A stretch of DNA of 64,000 nt, from assembly GCA_037501455.1 (NCBI GenBank), contig CM074857.1, positions 109,711,501 through 109,775,500 of the forward strand. The letters are read 5' to 3'. The notes below the pieces were generated by a model, which did no database searches, was not told the origin of the DNA, and saw only the letters and a program-made list of their open reading frames with translations. The position numbers and the translations under genes were made by a program. The DNA is from Lantana camara. Taxonomy: Eukaryota > Streptophyta > Magnoliopsida > Lamiales > Verbenaceae. Positions 10,690 through 20,003 of the stretch are shown piece by piece (the first letter of the stretch is position 1; each line of letters opens with the position of its first letter).

Positions 10690-11252
10690 TCAAACGTAGA
10701 ACCGCCGGAGGTTACATGCGTTCCAAGGGCGAGGCAAGCGCTCGCCTTGCATTGTCTCCAGGGTGTATGTGTTGTTAGCTCTGATTTGTGTGACTTTGAA
10801 CAGACCTTCCCAGTTGAGGTCCAATTTTCCCACATGCCTGGATACTTCTACTTTCTTCAGGACCAAGTCTCCCAGTTGGAAAGTTCTTTCTTTTACACGC
10901 TTGTTGTATTGTCGTGCCACAACTGCCTTATATCTGTGCAATTTTACCCACGCATTGTCCCTTCTTTCGTCCAACAGGTCCAACTCCAGGCTCCTATTGA
11001 CTTCATTATCCTGGGGCTCGAAATAGGCTACACGAGCGGATTCCTGTACAACTTTCGCTGGTATCATGGCTTTAGATCCATACACGAGGGCAAATGGCGT
11101 CTCTCCGGTTGACGCTCGTGGAGTTGTACGATACGCCTATAGGGCCCCTTGTAGCTCTTCGGCCCACTCACTTTTCTTGCTTTCTAGCATGGTTTTCAGA
11201 TGCTGCAAAATGATCCTGTTGGTGACTTCTGCCTGTCCATTGGCTTGGGGAT
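10690..11252 (-). pseudogene. Tat integrase, C-terminal part
   Basis: It continues the Tat integrase downstream of the duplicated segment: catalytic glutamate region HPQANGQAEVTNRIILQHL, then SEWAEELQGAL. After a stop at 11137-11139 the same frame runs on to the C-terminal basic domain (YNKRVKERTFQLGDLVLKKVE, RHVGKLDLNWEGLFKV) and ends at 10690. This tail, which binds DNA and positions the integrase, has the usual length for Tat elements and no chromodomain is visible. The 166-bp duplication throws it out of frame with the upstream domain. Confidence 0.85.
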
Positions 11253-11584
11253 GACCTACGGAAGTAAAACGTTGCTCAATACCCAACTCTGAACACCATT
11301 CCCGCGTGTCAGCTGCTATGATCTGGGACCCATTGTCTGAAATGAGCACCCTTGGTATGCCATATCTGCAGATAATGTTTTTCCAAATGAAGTCCCTCAT
11401 GACCCTGAATGTAATCTTGACCTACGGAAGTAAAACGTTGCTCAATACCCAACTCTGAACACCATTCCCGCGTGTCAGCTGCTATGAACTGGGACCCATT
11501 GTCTGAAATGAGCACCCTTGGTATGCCATATCTGTAGATAATGTTTTTCCAAATGAAGTCCCTCACGACCATGAATGTAATCTT
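11253..11584 (-). repeat. 166-bp tandem duplication inside Tat integrase
   Basis: The sequence from 11253 (GACCTACGGAAGTAAAACG) repeats at 11419, with about four base differences between copies. Each unit covers the integrase core around YGIPRVLISDNGSQ. Because 166 is 3n+1, the duplication alone accounts for the frame change between the upstream and downstream integrase parts. Confidence 0.93.
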
Positions 11585-12637
11585 TACAACGGCCTCAGCC
11601 TCGGCCCAATTGGTAAAATAGTCGACAGCTAGAATGACAAACTTCTTCTGTCCTACCGCGATGGGTAAGGGGCCCACAATGTCGGTCCCCCACTGGTCAA
11701 AGGGCCATGAGACATCTATAGGGACCATCTGAGCGGCTGGCAGTTGAGGGAGGTTAGATTGAAACTGGCACTTGGGGCATTTCTTGGCGTACTCAATGGC
11801 ATCTTGGAGAACCGTGGGCCAATAAAACCCACTTCTCAGAATTTTCTTAGCTAGGATACGCCCTCCTGAATGGTTTCCACAGCTTCCATTATGAATAAGC
11901 TCGAGCGTTTCTCTAGCTTGCGAGGGCCTCAAACATCTCACTGGGGGTCCATGAAATGACTTTTTGAATAACCTTCCCTCAGAATCCAAAGAAAACCGAG
12001 TGGCTTTGTTTCTGATTTTTCGAGCCTCCACCTTGTCAGTGGGATAAACACCATCTTTAAGAGATCTGATAATATCGTCAAGCCAGCAAGGCTCCCGCGG
12101 ATTAATCATGGCTACCACCTCCTTGGCGCCCTGTTCTTTTATCAGGGGCTCTTCGGTTCTAAGAAATGTAACGGAGCGTTCATTGGTACCTTCCAAAACC
12201 GATGTAAATTTAGATAGAGCGTCAGTGCACTTGTTTTCCGCTCGTGGGACCTGGAGTAGATGGAATTCCTTGAATTTCCCAATGACCTCCTTGGCTTTGT
12301 TCAAATACTGCACCATGGTGGTTTCTCGAGCCTCATAAGTTCCTTCAATCTGGCTCGCAATTAACTGTGAATCAACATAAGCGATGATCCTGGAGGCTCC
12401 ATTTTGAAAAGCAATTTTCAATCCTTGCACAAGGGCTTCATACTCTGCCTCGTTATTGGTGACCTGGAAATCCAACCTGATTGCAAAGTCTAACTCAATT
12501 CCGTTGGGGTCTCTAAGGGTTACCTCTGCTCCTCCCCCTTGAGAGGTTGAGGAACCATCCGTGTGCAGGACCCATAGACCATCGTTCTTTATAACAGCAG
12601 GTTCTAAACTGAAGCGTTCAACCAGCAAATCCGCCAC
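11585..12637 (-). pseudogene. Tat second RNase H and integrase N-terminal/core
   Basis: The first part is an extra RNase H domain (HTDGSSTSQGGG, TNNEAEYEAL, AYVDSQLIASQ, NKCTDALSKF) with its acidic residues visible. A second RNase H after the ordinary one is a documented mark of Tat elements and digests the RNA strand during reverse transcription. Next is the integrase HHCC domain (HNGSCGNHSGG, CPKCQFQS) and the first catalytic aspartate (QWGTDIVGPLP). The frame is open down to the 166-bp duplication. A stop at 12641-12643 separates it from the upstream RNase H in the same frame. Neighbouring domains are all in Tat order. Confidence 0.87.
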
Positions 12638-12640
12638 AAC

Positions 12641-13315
12641 CTACGCTTGTATAGCAGTTCTGGGCTTGAAACTTAAGTCAAACTGGCTCAACTCAATGGC
12701 CCGTTTTATCAGTCTTCCTGACACATCCGGTTTGGACAACACTTGCTTCAGAGGCTGATCAGTGAGGACAGTTATTGAGTGTGCCTGGAAGTAAGGCCTC
12801 AACCGTCGTGATGCATTAATGAGGGCGAATGCGAATTTATCAATTTCCAGATACTTCCTCTCGGCCCCTTGTAATGTTTTGCTCAAATAATAAACAGGTA
12901 AGTGGTTACGCTCCCGTACAGCTATTAGAATTGCGCTCGTTGCCTCGGTTGAAATGGAGAGGTACATGAATAGCTTCTCACCCTCAACTGGTTTGGTCAG
13001 GAGCGGAGCGCTCGAAAGGTAAGCCTTCATGCCCTGCAATGCCTTCTCACACTCCTCAGTCCAAGCAAAATTTCGAGCGTTGCGCAGAATTTTGAAGAAG
13101 TGGAGGTTTCGGTCCGCCGAGCGTGAGATAAACCTGTTTAAAGAAATGATTTTCCCCACCAGCACTTGTACTTCCCGGAGATTACGAGGGGATGGGATGT
13201 CCAAAATAGCCTTGATTTTCTCCGGATTAGCCTCGATTCCCCTCTGACTGACCATGTAGCCCAAGAATTTTCCTCCTCGCACTCCAAAAGTACATTTTGA
13301 AGGATTCAATTTCAT
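12641..13315 (-). pseudogene. Tat RT connection and first RNase H
   Basis: It begins [12 protein letters not shown], the thumb/connection segment of gypsy RT, followed by [20 protein letters not shown] and the RNase H-like domain ([35 protein letters not shown]). In the usual first RNase H motif the aspartate sits in 'xDAS'; here the position reads [11 protein letters not shown], so the catalytic aspartate looks replaced, consistent with a domain that lost activity when a second RNase H was acquired. Single stops at 13322 and 12641 bracket it, both in the same frame as RT. Confidence 0.83.
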
Positions 13316-13321
13316 CCCATA

Positions 13322-14477
13322 TTAGCGCAAAATGGCAAAAGTGCGCTTGAGATCCTCGAAGTGCGAGCCCTGACGCTCGCTCTTAACAATCATATCATCG
13401 ACATACACTTCCATGGATCTTCCAATTTCTTTCTTAAACATCTTGTTGACGAGGCGTTGATAAGTGGCCCCAACGTTCTTGAGTTCAAAAGGCATGACTA
13501 AGAAGCAATATACACCCAAGTGAACAACAAACGAAGTTTTGGGGCGGTCTTCCGGAGCCATAAAGATTTGATAGTACCCTTGGAAAGCATCCATCATACT
13601 CATGAGTTCGCAGCCCGCAGTTGAGTCCACCAGTTGGTTTATATGGGGAAAGGGGTAAGGATCTTTAGGGCAAGCCTTGTTAAGATCGGTGAAGTCATTG
13701 CACATGCGCCACTTATTTGCGCTCTTGGGTACTAGTACCACGTTACATAACCACTCTGGATACAATATGGGCTCGATATACTGAGCTTCAAGAAGCTTGT
13801 CAACTTCCTCCTCAATAACTTTCTTCCGAAAGTCGTGCACATCCCGCTTCTTCTGTTTAATTGGCTTAAAGGATGGGTCCACATTGAGCCTGTGGACTAT
13901 GACGCTCGGGTCAATCCCGGTAAGATCTGAGGCTTTCCATGCAAAGACATCAATATTTTCTCTGAGGAAGTCTATCATCATGATCTGCAAGGGTACAGAG
14001 AGGTTGGACCCAATTTGGGTAGTTTTATCCTTGTTCCCTGGTTCTAGCTCAATAGTAAGGAAATTTTCTGAGGGCTCGATCCTCATTTCTGGACGGGGGA
14101 GCTCAAGTGCCCTTTTCTTTCCTATCAAATGGCCATTATCCCCGGGCTCCTCTTGCCCACGCTCGTTTTTCTCAGAGGAAGACTCTCCAACCGTCCCTGG
14201 CGGGGCAGCTTCATGGGTATCTTTGTTGTTGGGATCCTTCTTTCTGTTCTTTTTCTTGTTCATTTTGGCCCTCTTGCGCACGGGACCGTCCTCGTCCAGA
14301 TTTGGGAAGTCAACGGATTTCTTGGTGGACCCGATTTGAAAGGCTTTCTCTATTTTAGGCCTCCTGAGGGATAACATGTAGCACTCCCAGGTTTCTCGTA
14401 CGTTGCACAAAACTTCTCCGACGCCCTCGGGGGTGGGGAACTTAATTTTCTGGTGGTAAGTGGAAATAATCGCTTTG
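13322..14477 (-). pseudogene. Tat reverse transcriptase
   Basis: This is the polymerase domain of the Tat element. Visible blocks are KKRDVHDFRKKVIEEEVDKLL, WRMCNDFTDLNKACPKDPYP, MMDAFQGYYQIFMAPEDRPK, and the active-site motif VYVDDMIVKS. The open frame extends to 14527, but bases above 14477 belong to the Athila LTR, which cut the gene here. The upstream codons resume at 27122-27566 (protease) in phase once the 5-bp target duplication is counted. The 3' end is a single stop at 13322-13324. Some motif residues are altered (FELKNVGATYQR for the usual PFGLKNAGATYQR), a sign of age. Confidence 0.88.
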
Positions 14478-16006
14478 TGATAGAAAATCTTGAACCCAAG
14501 TGTAAGTTCTAAGTCCGATTGCAACACTTAAGGTATCGTATCCACAGGGAAGGGAACTCAACAACCACTTCTATGACTATTTCTAATCTAGAGACCGAAT
14601 AAGATTGACAATGTTGTACTATACTACTATGACAAAATTAAACTTAACCAATAAGTAATCAATCACACGAGCTAACAAATAAAAACAAGATTAAACCACT
14701 TAATTAAAACAGGTCGGGGAGTAAATCATATGCCTTTTTGTGATCAAATCAATACTCAAGTATGGATGTATGATTCTTTAACCTAATCACAATTCTATAC
14801 CTAGCTTCTCTCGAAGACTAGGTGTCTAATTAATTAAGCCAAGTGTTATTCTCACAATCACTTAGTAACCGAATTAATCGAATGAAGCAAGATTAGTGTA
14901 TTTAAAACCTAGCGGCTTGGCATGGAATTCTAGATACGTGTTGTAGAAATTAGGGTTAAATTTCTCTAAGCCCAAAAGTCTAAGTTTTGGAAAACAATCT
15001 CAATTATCCTCAATCTCTCGATTATCGGATAATTCACCTTATGTTCATGGATGGCCAATCCATTCCCAATCTACTCAATACCGTTTCCCTAACAAAGAAT
15101 CACACAATTTGACTCAAGCATTAATTCAAACACCTTAGATGCATAATCCTTACCCCCTAACCCTAGGAGATTAGTTCCTCATAATTGGATCAAAACTCAT
15201 TAAGATCAAAAGAATTGCATTCAAAATATTCATGTCTAGCATAACATAAAAAAAAGGAATTACTAATTCTGAAATTCTAACTTAATTATCCCGGAACAAA
15301 TCTAAAGCAAGAACTAACTATACTAGAATTGAAAAACCAAAACTTGAGGAATTAGTTTGATCGAAAAGCAGTAAATAAAACCAAATTGATAAAGTCTTGT
15401 GATTGGAATGAATTTTCAACTCTATGTCTTCGTGTTCCTTCCTTCTCCAGATGTTCTTGAACTCTCGGAAGCTATCCGTCCAAAAAGCTCCCTTTATCCG
15501 CCTCCAAACCCGTGTTTAAATAGAAGTCCAAAGTCCACAACCGCCCCGTGACACGGGCGTGCAGAGTTCGTGCCTAAATATGTGACACGCCCGTGTCACA
15601 TATTAAAGGCGTATTCGCGCTTTTCTTCTTGACACGGGGGTGTCAAGAATTGTTCTTCATGGTGACACGGGGTGCAAAAGCTCCCAGGCCTCTCTGTACC
15701 AAGACACGGGCGTGCAAAAAATTGCTCTACGTAGGTGACACGGGCGTGTCACCTTCTGGAATCCGACGGCCACTTCTGTATTGAGACACGGGCGTGTCTC
15801 AGTTTACTCTTCCTCGGGGACACGGGCGTGTCCCCTAGAATTTCTCGTTTTTCGCCCTTTACTGCATGGTTTTGCTTCTACTACGTCTTTTCAACTTCAA
15901 GGTGAAAGGTACCTAATAGGGAGCATAAATCACGTTATAAGTTCTTAAAACTGCTTGAATTTAACTAAAATTGCCCTACAAATCCATGCAATAAACCGAT
16001 ACATCA
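14478..16006 (-). repeat. Athila 3' LTR
   Basis: On the reverse strand it begins TGATGTATCGG at 16006 and ends GATTTTCTATCA at 14478. It carries eight dyad sites of the TGACACGGGCGTGTCA type between 15549 and 15835, in the U3-like part downstream of the LTR start. The remainder is AT-rich and non-coding. Confidence 0.96.
15549..15835. repeat. Array of eight dyad-symmetric sites in Athila LTR
   Basis: Core GACACG-NN-CGTGTC recurs at about 15549, 15581, 15630, 15663, 15704, 15735, 15783 and 15816. Five copies have long perfect arms: TGTGACACG/CGTGTCACA (extending to 13 bp), TTCTTGACAC/GTGTCAAGAA, AGGTGACACG/CGTGTCACCT, TGAGACACG/CGTGTCTCA and GGGGACACG/CGTGTCCCC. Three copies have lost the right arm. 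Spacing is irregular (roughly 30-50 bp) and the intervening sequence is unrelated. The same array is at about 26663-26950 in the 5' LTR. Confidence 0.93.
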
Positions 16007-16021
16007 AACTCTCCCAAACTT
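16007..16021 (-). promoter_or_regulatory. Athila polypurine tract
   Basis: The reverse strand reads AAGTTTGGGAGAGTT immediately before the 3' LTR start TGATGTATC, the expected second-strand primer. Confidence 0.88.
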
Positions 16022-16535
16022 GAATATTGCTCGTCCTCGAGAAATCGAGAAAATTACATCAAACCAACCTCAAAATCAATCTCTCAAATGGGTAATTTTC
16101 AGCACTTCACTAAAGCAAGTCTAGCCTATCAAACACATCTCAATCAAGCACAAGAATCAACACAATGGTATAAATCAAATATCCTCGTGTAGTGTGTGAA
16201 TTCGAACAAGATAATGTACAATGGTTAGAACACCAAACTAATGATTCCTTCCTAAGTACCAATGATAGACTTCGAAAAACATTCTTCGCGCCTATTTCCA
16301 CTAATGGAATTAACCCAGAATTAAGGATCGGAAGGTCTTTCGAGGCTTGTAATGTGGGCTTGGGGTTAAGGTTATGGAATTTTTAGTATAGTAGTGACTC
16401 AACACACCTAGCTCACCCATTCAAATCTCCTCGGTTGTCATTCTTGTCTTTCCCTGTCAAACTCCCCCAAACTTAGACCTTGTCTATGTTTGTCACAAGT
16501 AGACAGTCTAAAAGTTTCTTCGGTCTCAAATCTAC

Positions 16536-16571
<36 letters not shown>

Positions 16572-17566
16572 ACTCGTTCTCTTACTACTTCCTTTTGAAT
16601 TCTTCTTTTCTTTCAGCATCTAAGATCATCTCTTATTTCTTCTCTTGGCTTCTCATCAGGACTTTAGCAGCATCTTCAATTGATTCAAACGAGTGAGCAA
16701 AGTGTGACACTAGGGTAAGTTTATGGTGCTGTGCCTGTGGCTTATAATGCGGCTACCAAAATTTAATGGCACAACACTTAGGCTCAGCGAGGTCAATAGG
16801 ATTTCGTTCTTTAGTCCAAATGGCTCAATCGCGAGGCTACCTCCGACATGAATGCCTAAGTCATCTCCCTAATTCTTTGGCAATTCAAAATTTCGCCTCA
16901 ATAGGACTAAAATGCATCCTGATCCACTTCTCAGTATTATTCAAGAATTACTAACTCAGCATCCTAACCTAAGTACATGACCTTGTTCAATTGTGCACAA
17001 AAATAAGAATATCCCATCATTCCAAGGTATCAATACTCACACCTAACTTCATACATTCGACTAGCCTAACTCACATTGGCAAAATTCCAACAATCAAACC
17101 TCATCGAAAAATTTAAAATTTTGGCTTATTGTCAGCAATCATCTTTTCATTCTCAAAGATATCACAATATCAAGTAAGTCAATCCCCCAATGCATCTTCC
17201 TATGCGAAATATTAGCAATACAATCCAATTTTTTTTCTCTCTCTCCCCCAAACTTAAACCATGCCATGTCCTCATGCATAAAAGAAAAAGGAAAGAAGGC
17301 AAAAAGAAAAACTCCCTCAATACAGCGAAGAACCCGGCAACAAGTCATTGATCAACCCTAACCTGCACTTAAATGACTAAAACAAGGATCATAAGCTAAG
17401 CAGAGCAAATGATAATCAACAAGCAATTAACAAGAAAACCTTGTCGTCAAGTACCTACTATAACCATCAGAATATTTAGCATAGTGCAAATAGTTAGGTT
17501 AAAGTGGTGAATTAGATCATCATACAGACCAAAGTAAGGAAAACAGAAAGCTAGAAAAGAAACCAA
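16022..17566 (-). other. Athila 3' non-coding spacer
   Basis: No coding potential was recognised. It contains a run of about 30 T residues at 16537-16566 and two polypurine-tract-like motifs on the reverse strand (AAGTTTGGGGGAG types at about 16463 and 17244). Long untranslated 3' regions are usual in Athila elements. Confidence 0.75.
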
Positions 17567-18808
17567 TCAAGGAAAAGGTGGCGGGTGTTGTGGGGGCTGG
17601 CTTGAGCTACTCGCTCCGGCACCTCCAAATTGTTTGGCAAGGTATGCGTGGAGATTCTCGAACTGTCCATCAATGTGGAGCTGCAAGGCATCAAGCCGGG
17701 AGTCCACATGCTCTACAAAACTGTCCATCCGCGCATTCTGGGATGCCATATAATCCCGCATGTAAGCGGGGATCTCCTCATCGTCATCTTCGACCATCGG
17801 CATCGGTGCTCCGCGCCCGCCTTCCTCTCGATCCGGTATATGTGCAAGCCTCCTCTGCTGATCGAGAGTGAGGTCATCATACTTGGCCACACCCCACCTG
17901 TACATCCGCTCAAACCGGTTCCTTTCCCTTTCCGGATACCAGGGTAAAACCCTATCCTTTAGGCTCCCGGCAGACCATCGGATGAATAGGTCCATCTTGA
18001 TGAACGTCTGCTCTTCAACATAGGGAAAGTTGGATAAAGGCTCCGTTTCCTCCGCAAGCCACCCTACCTCCTTGGCTAGCTTCGTCACATAGGCTCTATG
18101 GCCTATAGTTCCCGATGCCCGGCATGCCACCTCCTTCAGCTTATACATAAACTCAGTCGTGGCATCAAACTGCACCCCCTCCTTCATAAAATACAAAATG
18201 GCCAACTCAAACCCGTTTATATTTCCATCACTCTCATGCCTAGCACATATTCCCACAGCCAGAAGTCTATGCACCAATCGCCAGACTAAGCTATCAATCC
18301 ATGTGGCCTTAGTATTACGCGGGTTGTACGCCGGGGCACCAGCTTTGAGAGGGAATGAACGCCACACCGCCTCTCTGTCCTCCGTAGACCAGTTGGGCAA
18401 CGTTGTCATCTCGCAACAAGGAAATCCTAAGGCATCTCGAATCTCGTCTAATTCTAATGATTCGGCTTCCTCCCCATCTAACGTGAAATTGAGCTTGGTC
18501 TTGACCTGGTCCCAAGTCATAGTGGTGAAGAATGCGGTTGTCAACTCCGGATATGTATTAGCCGGAACCATCATAAACGTCTTCCACCCTATATTGTCGA
18601 ACAAAACCTCGATCTCTTCCCAAACTCCTAATCTCCGAAGTGTAGCGAGATACGGGAACTTGGTGGGCATGATATTGCGCGTGGTATTCCTGTTATAAGG
18701 GTTCCCAAGCCCTTCCAAGGTGACATTCACGGAATCCCGTGGTTGGCGGCCAGTTGGGCCGGATGAGGAGGTAAGTTGCAGAGGGGCGGGTCTCTTGTTG
18801 CTTCCCAT
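17567..18808 (-). CDS. Athila ORF-1-like protein in env position
   Basis: An intact 413-residue frame lies downstream of pol on the element's own strand. The N-terminal two thirds resembles the ATHILA ORF-1 family (PF03078): FPYLATLRRLGVWEEIEVLFDN, TYPELTTAFFTTM, LDEIRDALGFP. The C-terminal third has charged heptad-like repeats (around 'SFVEHVDSRLDALQLHIDGQ') and a Ser/Pro/Gln-rich end. I see no signal peptide and no membrane segment, so although it occupies the place where Athila elements carry an env-like gene, there is no envelope evidence. Its function is unknown. It starts at ATG 18808 in MGSNKRPAPLQLTSSSG. Preservation at LTR divergence of about 1% does not by itself show selection. Confidence 0.8.
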   Translation of the reverse strand: MGSNKRPAPLQLTSSSGPTGRQPRDSVNVTLEGLGNPYNRNTTRNIMPTKFPYLATLRRLGVWEEIEVLFDNIGWKTFMMVPANTYPELTTAFFTTMTWDQVKTKLNFTLDGEEAESLELDEIRDALGFPCCEMTTLPNWSTEDREAVWRSFPLKAGAPAYNPRNTKATWIDSLVWRLVHRLLAVGICARHESDGNINGFELAILYFMKEGVQFDATTEFMYKLKEVACRASGTIGHRAYVTKLAKEVGWLAEETEPLSNFPYVEEQTFIKMDLFIRWSAGSLKDRVLPWYPERERNRFERMYRWGVAKYDDLTLDQQRRLAHIPDREEGGRGAPMPMVEDDDEEIPAYMRDYMASQNARMDSFVEHVDSRLDALQLHIDGQFENLHAYLAKQFGGAGASSSSQPPQHPPPFP

Positions 18809-20003
18809 ATTTCCTGCACAAAAATCAACAACAAAATCAATTCAAGTTCAAAGGGGCATTTTATCGAATACCTTGTAAGCACAAGTAAGAAGCCTAGTAT
18901 TTCATCAAATAAAGCATGACATTTCATCACCCGATACCTAGACTTAGCCCTCAATACTACCACAATCGTTTAAAGCTCATAGGGACTCAATTTCTTCCAC
19001 AAACGTGTACATAACCGCCCACACAAACCTCCAAACTTTACAAAATTTGTAAAAATGTGGAAGAGCAAGGGCCAAAATTTTCCATTACAATTCAAACACC
19101 TAACTCTAGCATGTACAAAACTTGACTAAGGAGCAAGACTTCATAAAAATTAAATCTAACATGCTTCAATAAGAGATTAGGGTTCATCTTCTAAAAGACC
19201 CAAAAATTTGCAAATTCATGCCAAATCCTAATTCTAAACATGCCAAACTTGAACTAGAACCACGAATTTTAAGGAATATACATCATAAGCATCGTTTATC
19301 AAATTGGGGTCTAACCCTTCTCAACTAATTCCATGGAAATTAAACACCCAAGAGAAGAGACAACTTACCCGATGAAAATAGAGTGCAAAGTGTAATGTGT
19401 GTGGTGCCTTGCCGGATTATGACCTAGGAACAATGGTGGTGGTGGTGCTTATGCCGTGTGAGGATGGGGGAAAAGATAGATGAGGGAAGAGAAGAGGGTT
19501 TGTTATGTTTTAAAAGACAAGAAAAGAATGAGGAACCCCCGATTCCTTTTAATCCTGCCATCGTGACACGCCCGTGTCAGTAAGTGTACTAGATGGATGA
19601 CACGGGCGTGTCATCCCTTACCTGGTGAATATGTACCCTGACACGGGGGTGTCGAATTTTAATTAAGGAACTCGACACGCCCGTGTCTCTTCTCGGCTGG
19701 CAGGCCTGTACCTAGACACGGGGGTGTCATAGATTTCTCTTTACGGGGGACACGCCCGTGTCTCCCCCAAACTTGGGAATTTCGCCCTTCATTCCTTGGT
19801 GTTTGCATCCGCTAAATTCACACCTATTAGCTCAAATTCTTTGTACTCCATCCACTAGATTCGAATTATTCACCTGAAACACAAGACAGAAGATATCCAT
19901 CAATCACAACCTTAACTAACTAACGAGAGGGAAAAGAAAAGAAGAAAAGGGAAAGAACAATAGTTCTAAGTTATAGTCGTTAGCTTGACTTCATGACTCA
20001 GGT
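18809..20003 (-). other. Athila spacer between pol and ORF-1-like gene
   Basis: Non-coding apart from the palindrome array at 19562-19765. The 19560-19860 part resembles the LTR around 15540-15910: array, then 'ttcgccctt.actgcatgg'-like sequence, then 'cctattag'. Confidence 0.75.
19562..19765. repeat. Internal array of six dyad sites in Athila
   Basis: Six GACACG-NN-CGTGTC-type sites, at about 19563, 19595, 19640, 19673, 19714 and 19747. The best has arms GGATGACACG/CGTGTCATCC. Others keep only the 5-7-bp core. Centres alternate GG, CC and GGGG. The array sits outside both LTRs. Confidence 0.9.

Noticed and set aside
15541..15840. Regular palindromic repeats resembling a CRISPR array
   Set aside because: Eukaryotic LTR context, irregular spacing, variable arms, and identical copies in both LTRs.
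17567..18808. Host gene between repeats
   Set aside because: It lies between Athila pol and 3' LTR on the element strand and resembles Athila ORF-1 proteins.
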